The notes below the pieces were generated by a model. That model was not told the origin of the DNA. It saw only the letters and a program-made list of their open reading frames with translations, and did not search any database. Shown here piece by piece: positions 10,049 through 19,179 of a stretch of DNA of 64,000 bases. Source of the stretch: Mixta sp. Marseille-Q2659 (lineage in GTDB: Bacteria; Pseudomonadota; Gammaproteobacteria; Enterobacterales; Enterobacteriaceae); the NCBI RefSeq assembly GCF_940807255.1, contig NZ_CALNWY010000013.1:1-64000 (forward strand). The letters run 5' to 3'. A program made the translations under genes and the position numbers. Numbering within the stretch: position 1 is the stretch's first letter; each line of letters begins with the position of its first letter.

Positions 10049-12484
10049 ATGGCTCAAACAACCACCAGACCGTCAAAATGGCTGAGTTTGTGGTGCATAT
10101 TGCTGGGTCTGATACTACTTGCTACCGGATTGTTTTTTACGATCGGGGGCGGCAAGCTGGCCCTGCTTGGCGGTAGCAAGTACTTCCTTATTGCGGGTAT
10201 CGTCACCATTTTTTCGGCAATCCAGTTCTTTCGTCGCAAAACGTCGGCGGTATGGCTGTTTGCGCTGGTATTTATTGGCTCCTTAATCTGGGCGCCAATT
10301 GACGGCGGCTTTGAATTTTGGCCACTGGTATCACGCCTGATGGTGCCGACCGGATTTATGATCCTTGCGCTGCTGACGTTGCCAGCGCTGCGTAAGCGTG
10401 AAGGTAAGCCTTCCGTTGCCAAAGCGGCCTGGAGCGCCAGCGGCGTACTGGCAATCGCAATGGTCATTACGCTGGTGCAGATGTTCCAGCCGCATCCCAC
10501 CGTCGCGTTTGACGGTCAACAGCTACCGCTGGTACCGGTTGACCAAAGCAAAGCGCAAAAAGACTGGGAAAACTACGGCAACACCTCAGGCGGTAGCCGT
10601 TTTGTCGCGCTCGATCAGATCACCCGTGACAACGTAAAAGATCTGAAGGTCGCCTGGACATTCCATACCGGCGACGTGCCGGACAGCCCAACCGGCAACG
10701 GCGCAGAAGATCAGCAAACGCCGCTGCAAATTGGCGATCGCATCTACATGTGTACACCGCATAACAACGTTATCGCGGTAGACGCCGACAGCGGCAAACA
10801 GATCTGGAAGCATGAAGTTAATGCGCAGGCTGAGGTCTGGAATCGCTGCCGTGGGCTGGCTTACTTTGATGTTAACAAGCCGCTGACGCAGCCGACGGTG
10901 CCGGGTTCAACGCCGGTGACGCCGGTCACGCTGCCTGCGGGCGATAGCTGTCAGCGCCGTCTGCTGATGAACACCATCGATGCGCGCCTGATTGCTATCA
11001 ACGCCGATAACGGCGAACTTTGCCAGCAGTTCGGTAATAACGGCATCGTTAACCTGAAAGAGGGCATGGGCGAAGCGCAGGATCCGAAATATCAATTAAC
11101 GTCGGCGCCGACGCTGGCGGGTACAACCGTAGTGGTCGGCGGCCGCGTGGCGGATAACGTCCAGACCGATATGCCTGGCGGCGTTCTGCGCGGTTTTGAC
11201 GTGATTACCGGCCAGATGCGTTGGGCCTTCGATCCGGGCAATGAGGATCCGAATGCCCAGCTGCAGCCGGGACAGTCTTACGCGCGCAGCACACCAAACT
11301 CCTGGGCACCGATGTCCTTCGATCCGGCGATGAACACCGTATTTATTCCGATGGGCAGCTCGTCCGTTGACCTGTGGGGCGCTAACCGCACACCGCTGGA
11401 TCATAAATATGGCGCGTCCATCCTGGCGCTTGATGCCACCACCGGCAAAGAGAAATGGGTTTATCAGACGGTTCACAACGATCTGTGGGACTTCGATATT
11501 CCGATGCAGCCGAGCCTGGTGGACTTCCCGCAAAAAGATGGCAGCACTAAGCCGGCGATCGTTTTCGGCACCAAAGCAGGCCAGGTATTTGTGCTGGATC
11601 GTCTGACCGGCAAGCCGCTGACGGAAGTCAAAGAGCTGCCGATGAAGCAGGGCAATATTCCTGACGAGCAGTACACCAAAACCCAGCCGCACTCTGTCGG
11701 CATGCCGCAAATTGGCGCGCAGACGTTGAAAGAGTCCGATATGTGGGGCGCCACGCCGTTCGATCAGTTGGTCTGCCGCATCAGCTTTAAGTCGATGCGC
11801 TATGACGGCCTGTTCACCGTGCCGGGCACCGACAAATCACTCAGCTTCCCAGGCTCGCTGGGTGGCATGAACTGGGGCAGCCTCTCTACCGATCCGAACA
11901 ATCATTACATCTTCGTCAATGATATGCGTCTGGGTCTGTGGGTGCAGATGATCCCGGCCAATACTGATAAAATCGCGCGCGGCAGCAACGGCGGCGAGGC
12001 GATTAACACTGGTATGGGTGCGGTTCCGCTGAAGGGCACGCCTTATGCGGTTAACAAGAACCGCTTTATGTCGCCGCTGGGCATTCCTTGCCAGGAGCCG
12101 CCGTTTGGTACGCTTTCTGCCATCGACCTGAAAACGCAGAAAATCGTCTGGCAGGTTCCGGTCGGCACGGTGCAGGATACCGGTCCGTTCGGTATTAAAA
12201 TGCGCATGAAAATGCCGATTGGTATGCCGACGCTGGGCGGTACGCTGGCGACGCAGGGCGGTCTGGTGTTTATCGCCGGTACGCAGGATTACTATCTGCG
12301 CGCCTTCGATAGCTCAACCGGTAAAGAGGTGTGGAAAGCCCGTCTGCCGGTAGGCAGCCAGGGGGGCCCGATGAGCTACGTCTCACCGAAAACCGGCAAA
12401 CAGTACATTCTTATCTCTGCGGGCGGTGCGCGTCAGTCACCGGATCGCGGCGATTATGTGATTGCTTACGCGCTGGATAAATAA
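10049..12484 (+). CDS. gcd: Membrane-bound PQQ-dependent glucose (or quinate/shikimate-type) dehydrogenase
   Basis: An inner-membrane quinoprotein that oxidises a sugar or polyol in the periplasm and passes electrons to ubiquinone. The 811-residue protein has an N-terminal anchor of about five helices (residues 10-150) and a C-terminal eight-bladed PQQ propeller. Family landmarks are present: WENYGNTSGGSRF, MCTPHNNVIAVD, the segment VHNDLWDFDIP carrying the presumed catalytic Asp, and TKAGQVFVLDR with the PQQ-contacting Lys. E. coli Gcd has 796 residues; identity here looks moderate, so substrate (glucose versus quinate/shikimate) is not settled. No PQQ biosynthesis genes occur in the window. 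CAGGAGAG precedes ATG 10049. Confidence 0.85.
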   Translation: MAQTTTRPSKWLSLWCILLGLILLATGLFFTIGGGKLALLGGSKYFLIAGIVTIFSAIQFFRRKTSAVWLFALVFIGSLIWAPIDGGFEFWPLVSRLMVPTGFMILALLTLPALRKREGKPSVAKAAWSASGVLAIAMVITLVQMFQPHPTVAFDGQQLPLVPVDQSKAQKDWENYGNTSGGSRFVALDQITRDNVKDLKVAWTFHTGDVPDSPTGNGAEDQQTPLQIGDRIYMCTPHNNVIAVDADSGKQIWKHEVNAQAEVWNRCRGLAYFDVNKPLTQPTVPGSTPVTPVTLPAGDSCQRRLLMNTIDARLIAINADNGELCQQFGNNGIVNLKEGMGEAQDPKYQLTSAPTLAGTTVVVGGRVADNVQTDMPGGVLRGFDVITGQMRWAFDPGNEDPNAQLQPGQSYARSTPNSWAPMSFDPAMNTVFIPMGSSSVDLWGANRTPLDHKYGASILALDATTGKEKWVYQTVHNDLWDFDIPMQPSLVDFPQKDGSTKPAIVFGTKAGQVFVLDRLTGKPLTEVKELPMKQGNIPDEQYTKTQPHSVGMPQIGAQTLKESDMWGATPFDQLVCRISFKSMRYDGLFTVPGTDKSLSFPGSLGGMNWGSLSTDPNNHYIFVNDMRLGLWVQMIPANTDKIARGSNGGEAINTGMGAVPLKGTPYAVNKNRFMSPLGIPCQEPPFGTLSAIDLKTQKIVWQVPVGTVQDTGPFGIKMRMKMPIGMPTLGGTLATQGGLVFIAGTQDYYLRAFDSSTGKEVWKARLPVGSQGGPMSYVSPKTGKQYILISAGGARQSPDRGDYVIAYALDK

Positions 12485-12500
12485 CGCGTCGTTGAAAATA

Positions 12501-12528
12501 AAAAGGCCCCGATTCGGGGCCTTTTTTT
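12501..12528. terminator. Bidirectional terminator between gcd and the emfourin gene
   Basis: AGGCCCC (12504-12510) and GGGGCCT flank a short GATTC loop, with A-run on the left and T-run on the right. It can serve the + strand dehydrogenase and the - strand protealysin operon. Confidence 0.8.
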
Positions 12529-12534
12529 ATGGGA

Positions 12535-12867
12535 TCATTCTCCCTCTTTCCACAGCGCTTTAAGTTCCGGCGGCGCCAGGCTGTCAGGGATCACGATCAC
12601 AATATCGCCGGATTGCTGGTCGGTATTGTAGCTAATCTGAATGCGGTAATAATATTGATCGCCGCGTCCAGCCTGCACCGGCTTATCGGCCGGTTCGCCC
12701 AGCGGCAGGGAATGGCGCAAAATTTCGCAAACGCGCGCTTTTTGCGGATCGGGTAGCTGCCCCAGCGCAATACGGCGCTCGCCAGCCAGTTTGGGGATGT
12801 AAGCAAAACCGCCTTCGCGCGCCAGATCGATTACGGCGTCGTCGGTCAGTTCCGGTAACTCTTTCAT
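12535..12867 (-). CDS. Emfourin-like protealysin inhibitor
   Basis: A 110-residue cytoplasmic protein (no signal) starting MKELPELTDDAVIDLAREGGF. Its place directly behind a protealysin gene and its size fit emfourin, the proteinaceous inhibitor encoded in protealysin operons of Serratia. The start is set at 12867, because ATG there overlaps the stop of the peptidase gene in an ATGA (12864-12867), a sign of translational coupling; the frame extends 8 codons further upstream without support. Family knowledge: emfourin binds the mature M4 peptidase tightly. The assignment rests on context plus recognised sequence style, not on a search. Confidence 0.75.
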   Translation of the reverse strand: MKELPELTDDAVIDLAREGGFAYIPKLAGERRIALGQLPDPQKARVCEILRHSLPLGEPADKPVQAGRGDQYYYRIQISYNTDQQSGDIVIVIPDSLAPPELKALWKEGE

Positions 12868-13892
12868 GATAAAACGCCCGTTTCTTTCCACGCGTTCTCA
12901 ATCGCCTGCGCCGTAGCCTTATTAAAACGGCTCTGGGCATGACGAATGGTGAACTGCGCAAAGGTGTTGAAATCCGCATCTTGCGGCAACGATTTATCGC
13001 AAACGGTATCATACCAGGCGCGTCCTGCCAGCTCCCAGGCGTAGCCGCCCAATGCTTTCGCCGCCAGATAAAAGGCGCGGTTCGGAATGCCGGAGTTAAG
13101 ATGCACGCCGCCGTTATCATCACGCGTCTGGATATAATCGCGCATGTGCGCCGGCTGCGGATCTTTGCCCAGCAGCGGATCGTCATAGGCGGTGCCCGGC
13201 TCGCTCATTGAGCGCAGGCCGCGTCCGTTAATGCCGTCCGCCAGCAGCCCTTCGCCAATGATCCAGTCAGCCTGATCCGCCGTCTGTTTGCGATGAAACT
13301 GCTTCACCAGCGAGCCGAACACATCAGAAAGCGATTCATTCAGCGCGCCCGCCTGCTCGAAATAGATTAAGCCCGCTTCCGTTTCGGTGACGCCGTGCGA
13401 CAGCTCATGCGCGACTACGTCGATGGCAATCGTGAAGCGATTGAAAATTTCACCGTCGCCATCGCCAAAAACCATCTGCTGGCCGTTCCAGAAAGCATTT
13501 TGATAATCTTTGCCGTAATGAACGGTGCCGCGTAGCGTTAAGCCCTGATTATCCAGCGAGTTACGCTGATACGCCTGCCAGAAGAAATCATAGGTGACGC
13601 CCAGATAATCCCAGGCCTCGGTGGCGGCGACATCGCCGGTTTCCGGCTGGCCTTCCTTACGCACCAGCGTACCGGGCAGGCTCTCGGTGTTTTGCGCATC
13701 ATAAATTTCGCGATCGACATGGCCGCCGACGGCATTTTTCGGCGCGACCGGCTTCTGCCAGTTATGCGCCATCAGATGCTGAACATGGTTTAAGGTGCGC
13801 CGGGCATAGTCCTGCTGATGACCGGAAGCGTTATCGATAATTTTGCGCAGAATATAGGGAGGAATAACCGAGCGGACAGGCGTACGAGGCAT
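12864..13892 (-). CDS. Protealysin-type M4 family metalloendopeptidase
   Basis: Thermolysin-family zinc protease of the short-propeptide (protealysin/grimelysin) group. Of 342 residues, the first about 50 form the propeptide with the conserved PPxxLR segment (PPYILRKI at 11-18). Zinc ligands are H162 and H166 in HELSH, and E186 in GALNESLSD. The second catalytic histidine lies in HLNSGIPNRAF. There is no signal peptide, as expected for this group, whose members act inside cells or leave by a non-classical route. GGAGAG precedes ATG 13892. The downstream inhibitor gene overlaps by 4 bp. Confidence 0.92.
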   Translation of the reverse strand: MPRTPVRSVIPPYILRKIIDNASGHQQDYARRTLNHVQHLMAHNWQKPVAPKNAVGGHVDREIYDAQNTESLPGTLVRKEGQPETGDVAATEAWDYLGVTYDFFWQAYQRNSLDNQGLTLRGTVHYGKDYQNAFWNGQQMVFGDGDGEIFNRFTIAIDVVAHELSHGVTETEAGLIYFEQAGALNESLSDVFGSLVKQFHRKQTADQADWIIGEGLLADGINGRGLRSMSEPGTAYDDPLLGKDPQPAHMRDYIQTRDDNGGVHLNSGIPNRAFYLAAKALGGYAWELAGRAWYDTVCDKSLPQDADFNTFAQFTIRHAQSRFNKATAQAIENAWKETGVLS

Positions 13893-14013
13893 TGTGGCTC
13901 TCCTTAGGCTGAAATAACCCTCATTGATGAAAGCTTATCCTGCTAAGTGTAGTTCAGATATTCCCAGGGGCCGGCCGCGCGCTGCGATCGTTTATTTATT
14001 AAAAATGCTGATG

Positions 14014-15102
14014 TTATGTGCGATCGTCATAGAGCTGCGGATGATGGGTGCTGAGCGCCGGCTGCATCTTATGCGCGTTAAAGCGCCGCACCGATTCCCG
14101 TAACGCCAGTTTCCCCTGCAGCAGCAAATTGCAGGGCGGGGCGGCGGGGCGCAGCAGCCTGCGCTGCAACAGCTGAATCGCCTCGACGCCCAGTTCGTCG
14201 CGCGGCACCTGCACCGAGGTTAACGGCACATCGTGAATCTCCGCCAGGTTTGAACTGTCGGTACTCATCACTGACATATCGCCCGGCACCGACAGGCCGA
14301 ACTTATTGACTGCCGCGACCGCGCCCATCGCCATAAAATCGCCGCCGGCGAGGATGGCGCTCGGCCAGCGGCGGCGATCGGGCAGAGCGCTCAGCCAGCT
14401 GGTCACTGCCAGCTCCGCCTCTTCCGCGCCGAAGCCGGCGGTAGTGATCAGATGCTGCCCTGCGTCAAAGGTAAGGTTTTGCCGCATCCACGCCTGGCGG
14501 ATGCCCGCCAGACGCAGTTCCATGGTGTTACGCCGCAGGCATTGCAAGTTAAGGATGTTGCGGTGCCCCTGCTGAAACAAATAGCTGGCGGAGAACTCGC
14601 CGATCAGTTGGTGATCGGGGGAAACGCTGTCGAGATGCATGTTGCGGTCACTGCAGTTAATCAATACGCAGGGCTTATTTAGATCCGCCGCCAGCGAATG
14701 GATATGCGGATCGTCGATACCGATAATCAGCGCCGCCTGGGTGTGCGGATGGTTCATCCTTTCGACAAACAGCGCGCTGTCGCTGCGCTCCTCTTCCAGC
14801 CCGCAGGAGCTGATGCGCAACTCATACGGCCTGAGCGCGTCGATCACGCTCTGGATCACCTTGTAGTAAAAAATGTCGGTGCGCACCGAAAAAGCGCGCG
14901 GCGGCGCGAAAATCACCAGGTTGTTCAGCATCAGCCTGCCCTGCGACAGATCCTGCAAAATGCCGTGCTGACGCGCGCAGGCCATCACTCTCTGGCGGGC
15001 CGATTCGCTGGTGTTGGCTTTGCCTGCCAGTACGCGCGAAACGGTACTGATCGACAGCCCGGTTTGTTGGGCGATCAGGGTGATTTTTAACTTTCCATTC
15101 AT
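14014..15102 (-). CDS. LacI-family transcriptional regulator of the adjacent MFS/GH31 genes
   Basis: A 362-residue LacI/GalR regulator. The N-terminal helix-turn-helix reads KITLIAQQTGLSISTVSRVLAGKANTS (about residues 6-32), and the rest is a periplasmic-binding-like effector domain ending in LTSVQVPRDELGVEAIQLLQRRL. A C-terminal extension of about 20 residues goes past the usual end. The gene is divergent from a transporter and a glycosidase. A perfect 10-bp-arm palindrome lies 23 bp upstream of its start, which suggests autoregulation and control of the divergent genes. The inducer is unknown, probably a product of the glycosidase. Confidence 0.9.
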   Translation of the reverse strand: MNGKLKITLIAQQTGLSISTVSRVLAGKANTSESARQRVMACARQHGILQDLSQGRLMLNNLVIFAPPRAFSVRTDIFYYKVIQSVIDALRPYELRISSCGLEEERSDSALFVERMNHPHTQAALIIGIDDPHIHSLAADLNKPCVLINCSDRNMHLDSVSPDHQLIGEFSASYLFQQGHRNILNLQCLRRNTMELRLAGIRQAWMRQNLTFDAGQHLITTAGFGAEEAELAVTSWLSALPDRRRWPSAILAGGDFMAMGAVAAVNKFGLSVPGDMSVMSTDSSNLAEIHDVPLTSVQVPRDELGVEAIQLLQRRLLRPAAPPCNLLLQGKLALRESVRRFNAHKMQPALSTHHPQLYDDRT

Positions 15103-15124
15103 TTTGTGATCCCCGTCAAATCAG

Positions 15125-15146
15125 CTGATGAAAATTTTTTCATCAG
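15125..15146. promoter_or_regulatory. Candidate operator of the LacI-family regulator (perfect palindrome)
   Basis: Arms CTGATGAAAA (15125-15134) and TTTTCATCAG (15137-15146) are perfectly complementary around a TT centre. The site begins 23 bp upstream of the regulator start. The 12-mer ATGAAAATTTTT recurs at 15206-15217. Confidence 0.7.
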
Positions 15147-15203
15147 CGCTGGATAGCCTGCTGTTAGGCACTCAGGCCCTGTTGCTTACGACGATTTGCT
15201 TGC

Positions 15204-15220
15204 GAATGAAAATTTTTGCA
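15204..15220. promoter_or_regulatory. Second, imperfect operator-like site
   Basis: Shares ATGAAAATTTTT with the perfect palindrome 78 bp away and is flanked by CGA and GCA, giving only partial dyad symmetry. Two such sites could allow DNA looping by a tetrameric LacI-type repressor. The rest of the 359-bp gap (15103-15461) holds no gene. Confidence 0.45.
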
Positions 15221-15461
15221 AAAAACGCGGTTTCGCTCGGCAACGCTGCTGGCTAGTCTGCAACGGTAGCTCGGTTGGACAGACGCGACGCTTCACTATG
15301 CTGATGGCTCGCCAGGGAAATCAACCGATAATCATAGGGTTAAGCTGGTGATAAGGCTGTTTTGTGAAAGCCGTCGCATTGCACCGCTGTTGTAGCCTTC
15401 GATACCCCCACTGAAGCGCCCCGTGGGCGCACCGTCACAGAGACGGCGATGGAGAAGACAG

Positions 15462-16760
15462 ATGAGTATTGAAACCGAACAGACCGCCGCAGCCCGCCCC
15501 GCCCGTAAATTCAAATCGCTGCGCTGGTGGATGCTGGCGCTTTTCCTGCTGGGCATCACTATTAACTACATTACCCGCAACTCACTGGGGATTCTGGCAC
15601 CGGAGCTGAAGGTCAGCCTGAATATGACCACCGAACAGTACTCCTGGGTGGTTGCGGCGTTTCAGCTCGCCTACACCCTGTTTCAGCCGCTCTGCGGCTG
15701 GCTGATCGACGTGATTGGCCTGAAAACCGGCTTTCTGATCTGTGCCACGCTTTGGGCGATGGTCTGTATGCTGCACGCCGGAGCGGGAAGCTGGATCCAG
15801 CTGGCGCTGCTGCGCTTTTTCATGGGCGGCGCCGAAGCGGCCGCCACGCCCGCCAACGCCCGCGCCATCGCCGACTGGTTTCCGAAGAAAGAGCGCCCCG
15901 TCGCCGCCGGCTGGGCCGGAGTGGGCTTCTCCATTGGCGCGATGCTGGCGCCGCCGATTATCGTCGTCGCCCACCTGACGCTGGGCTGGCAGGGCGCCTT
16001 TCTCTTTTCCGGCGCGCTGGGGCTGGTTTGGGTGGTACTCTGGTGGCGCTTCTATCATGCGCCGCAGCAGCACCCGAATCTCAGCCAGCAGGAGCTGGAT
16101 CTGATTCGTGAAGATAACGAGCCGGATCTACCGAAGCTGCCGTTTTTCACCTCGCTGGCGCGCCTCTGCCGCGACAAAAAATTTTACGGCATCGCCATAC
16201 CCGCTTTTCTCGCTGAACCGGCCTGGGCGGTCTTCAGCTTCTGGGTGCCGCTCTATCTCGCCACCGAGCGCGGCATGGATCTGAAGCAGATCGCGCTGTT
16301 CGCCTGGCTGCCTTTTCTGGCGGCCGATATCGGCAGCGTCGCCAGCGGCTACCTCACTAACCTGTATCGCAAATGGTTCGGCTTCCAGCGCATTAATTCG
16401 GTGATCGCCAGCTCCGTCACCGGTGCCTTCCTGATGCTGTCGCTGACGCTGGTCGCGGTGACCAAAGATCCGTTTCTGGCGATTGCGCTGATCTCTATCG
16501 GCGGCTTCGGCCATCAGGTGATCTCCTGCATGCTGAGCGCGCTGGTGGTGGAGTCGTTCGATAAAAATCAGATGGCGACCGTCAACGGCATGCGTGGCTC
16601 CTGCGCCTGGATCGCCAGCTTTCTCTTTTCGCTGCTAATCGGCGCTGTTTCCGACACCATCGGCTTCGGCCCGCTGTTTGTGGCGATGGGCTTTTTCGAC
16701 CTTATCGGCGCGCTGTTCCTGATTGCTCTGCTGGCCGAGCGCTGCGCTAAAAAACGTTAA
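15462..16760 (+). CDS. MFS transporter, ExuT-like anion:cation symporter (ACS) family
   Basis: A 432-residue inner-membrane carrier with about 12 transmembrane helices. Its sequence resembles hexuronate transporters: NYITRNSLGILAPEL after helix 1, the loop GWLIDVIGLKTG, GGAEAAATPANARAIADWFPKKER, and GFSIGAMLAPPIIV. ATG 15462 is chosen because GGAGAAG lies 8 bp upstream; the longer frame from 15423 has only a basic, non-family N terminus. The GH31 gene follows 14 bp downstream, so the transporter probably imports the glycoside or sugar acid that the glycosidase cleaves. Confidence 0.9.
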   Translation: MSIETEQTAAARPARKFKSLRWWMLALFLLGITINYITRNSLGILAPELKVSLNMTTEQYSWVVAAFQLAYTLFQPLCGWLIDVIGLKTGFLICATLWAMVCMLHAGAGSWIQLALLRFFMGGAEAAATPANARAIADWFPKKERPVAAGWAGVGFSIGAMLAPPIIVVAHLTLGWQGAFLFSGALGLVWVVLWWRFYHAPQQHPNLSQQELDLIREDNEPDLPKLPFFTSLARLCRDKKFYGIAIPAFLAEPAWAVFSFWVPLYLATERGMDLKQIALFAWLPFLAADIGSVASGYLTNLYRKWFGFQRINSVIASSVTGAFLMLSLTLVAVTKDPFLAIALISIGGFGHQVISCMLSALVVESFDKNQMATVNGMRGSCAWIASFLFSLLIGAVSDTIGFGPLFVAMGFFDLIGALFLIALLAERCAKKR

Positions 16761-16774
16761 ATGCTGGAGTGGAT

Positions 16775-19126
16775 ATGAAGACGTTAAAAAACTGGACGCT
16801 GGCGGGAACGTACGCCGACAGGATTGAACTGCAGGTCGACGAGCGGCATCTGTTTTGCCTCTACGTGCTGGAAGAGTCGCTGTTCCGTATTCTGATCAAA
16901 CGCAACGGCGAACTGGCGCTGGATCGCACCTGGAGCATCGCGCCGCAGGAGGATGTGCCCTGGGAAGGGCGCGATCGCCTGAGCGCTGCGGGCTTCAGCC
17001 TGCCCGGCTATCACCTGGAAACCTGCGATGATCGGCTGATCGTCAGCAGCCAGCGCCTGCGCGTCACGGTGCATCAGCCGCTCTGGCTGGCGTGGGAATA
17101 TCTGGATGCGGATAACCAGTGGCGTCCGCTGGCCGAAGATCGCCGCACCAGTGCCTATCTGCTGAATGCGCATGGCGACGGCGTGGCGCACTATCAGCGC
17201 CGCTTCGCCGATGATCGCTACTACGGGCTGGGAGAGAAAGCAGGCGATCTTGAACGCAGCGGACGCCGCTTTGAGATGCGCAACCTGGATGCGATGGGCT
17301 ATAACGCCGCCAGCACCGATCCGCTCTACAAGCATATCCCGTTTACCATTACCCGCCGCGAGCAGGTTAGCTTCGGCCTGTTTTACGACAATCTCAGCAG
17401 TTGCTGGCTCGACCTTGGTAACGAGCTGGATAACTACCATCAGCCTTACCGGCGCTATCAGGCGGAGGCGGGCGATCTCGACTACTACCTGCTTTTCGGC
17501 CCGCGCGTACTGGATGTCACCCAAGCCTTTGTGCGGCTGACCGGCAAAACCTGTTTCGGCCCGAAGTGGAGCCTGGGCTACAGCGGCTCCACTATGCAGT
17601 ACACCGACGCGCCCGACGCGCAGCACCAGCTACAGCAGTTTATTCGGCTTTGCCGTCAGCACGCTATTCCCTGCGACGCTTTCCAGCTTTCTTCCGGCTA
17701 CACCTCTATCGGCAATAAGCGCTACGTATTTAACTGGAATTATGACAAGGTGCCGCAGCCGCGCCAGCTAAGCGCGGCGTTTCATGAAGCGGGGCTGCGG
17801 CTGGCGGCCAATATCAAACCCTGCCTGCTGCGGGACCATCCGCATTATAAAGAGGCGGCGCGGCAGGGGTTGTTTATCCGCGATTCTGAAACGGATGCGC
17901 CGGAGCGCTCCTGCTTCTGGGACGATGAGGGATCGCACCTCGATTTTACCAATCCTGATGCGATTCACTGGTGGCAGCAGGGCGTTACCACGCAGCTGCT
18001 GGAGATGGGCATCGACTCCACCTGGAACGACAACAACGAATATGAGATCTGGGACGGCGAGGCGCGCTGTCACGGCTTCGGCCGCCCCGTGGCGATTAAG
18101 CATCTGCGCCCGGTGATGCCGCTGCTGATGATGCGCGCCTCGCTGGAGGCGCAGCAGCGTTTCGCGCCGCAGCAGCGACCTTACCTGATTTCGCGCTCCG
18201 GCTGCGCCGGTATGCAGCGCTATGTGCAGACCTGGAGCGGCGACAACCGCACCAGCTGGCAGACGCTGCGTTACAACATTCGCATGGGGCTGGGAATGAG
18301 CCTCTCCGGACTGTATAACGTCGGTCACGATGTCGGCGGTTTCTCCGGTGACAGGCCGGATGCGGAGCTATTCGCCCGCTGGGTGCAGAACGGCGTTATG
18401 CATCCGCGCTTTACCATTCATTCGTGGAACGATGACGGCACGGTAAACGAGCCGTGGATGTATCCCGCCGTAACGGACATCGTACGCGAGGCGATCCGTC
18501 TGCGCTATCGCCTGCTGCCCTATTTTTACACCCTGCTGTGGCAGGCCTGCGTCGACGACGAGCCGATGCTACGGCCCACCTTCCTGGATCACGAGCAGGA
18601 TGCGCAGACCTGGCGGGAAACGGACGATTTCCTGATCGGCCGCGATTTGCTGGTGGCGAGCGTGGTGGAGCCGGGGCAGCGTCAGCGCCGGGTGTGGCTG
18701 CCGGATAATGGCGTGGGCTGGTACTGCTTCTGGAGCGGCCAGTGGTACGGCGGTGGACAGTGGATCACGCTGGAGGCGCCGCTGGAGCGGCTGCCGCTGT
18801 TGGCGCGCGCTGGCGCCGGGCTGCCGATGTCGCAGCGCATGGCGCATGTGGACGTGGCGGCGGACGATCGGCGCGCGCTGCGATTGTTCCCGATCTCGTC
18901 AGGAGAAAGCGAAGGGCTACTGTTTGAGGATGATGGCGAAAGCCACGGCTGGCGTGAGGGCGATGCGCTCTGGCTGCGCTGGCGCATGACCTGCGACGCG
19001 ACGCGCATTGCGCTGAGCGTGGAACGGGAAGGACGCTATCAGCCCGCGTGGCGACAGCTGGAGGTGATACTGCCGCCCGGCGAGCATCGCGCGCTGTGGA
19101 TCAACGGCGAGCCGGCTTCAGTCTGA
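16775..19126 (+). CDS. Glycoside hydrolase family 31 alpha-glycosidase
   Basis: A 783-residue cytoplasmic GH31 enzyme (no signal peptide). The layout is an N-terminal beta-sandwich (about 1-240), a TIM barrel (about 250-600) and C-terminal beta domains. The nucleophile motif is WNDNNEYE with D419, and the acid/base motif is TWSGDNRTSWQ with D490, both in family positions. Start ATG 16775 follows CTGGAG; a GTG two codons earlier is less likely. The residues around the nucleophile differ from the sulfoquinovosidase type, so an alpha-glucosidase or alpha-xylosidase activity is more likely. With the MFS carrier and LacI regulator it forms a small catabolic unit of unknown substrate. Confidence 0.92.
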   Translation: MKTLKNWTLAGTYADRIELQVDERHLFCLYVLEESLFRILIKRNGELALDRTWSIAPQEDVPWEGRDRLSAAGFSLPGYHLETCDDRLIVSSQRLRVTVHQPLWLAWEYLDADNQWRPLAEDRRTSAYLLNAHGDGVAHYQRRFADDRYYGLGEKAGDLERSGRRFEMRNLDAMGYNAASTDPLYKHIPFTITRREQVSFGLFYDNLSSCWLDLGNELDNYHQPYRRYQAEAGDLDYYLLFGPRVLDVTQAFVRLTGKTCFGPKWSLGYSGSTMQYTDAPDAQHQLQQFIRLCRQHAIPCDAFQLSSGYTSIGNKRYVFNWNYDKVPQPRQLSAAFHEAGLRLAANIKPCLLRDHPHYKEAARQGLFIRDSETDAPERSCFWDDEGSHLDFTNPDAIHWWQQGVTTQLLEMGIDSTWNDNNEYEIWDGEARCHGFGRPVAIKHLRPVMPLLMMRASLEAQQRFAPQQRPYLISRSGCAGMQRYVQTWSGDNRTSWQTLRYNIRMGLGMSLSGLYNVGHDVGGFSGDRPDAELFARWVQNGVMHPRFTIHSWNDDGTVNEPWMYPAVTDIVREAIRLRYRLLPYFYTLLWQACVDDEPMLRPTFLDHEQDAQTWRETDDFLIGRDLLVASVVEPGQRQRRVWLPDNGVGWYCFWSGQWYGGGQWITLEAPLERLPLLARAGAGLPMSQRMAHVDVAADDRRALRLFPISSGESEGLLFEDDGESHGWREGDALWLRWRMTCDATRIALSVEREGRYQPAWRQLEVILPPGEHRALWINGEPASV

Positions 19127-19150
19127 TATCTGTAGAGGAAAAGCAGGTAA

Positions 19151-19179
19151 AAAAAGCGCGCTTTCGGCGCGCTTTTTTA
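19151..19179 (+). terminator. Rho-independent terminator after the GH31 gene
   Basis: AGCGCGC (19155-19161) and GCGCGCT (19167-19173) around TTTCG, then T6. Confidence 0.85.
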
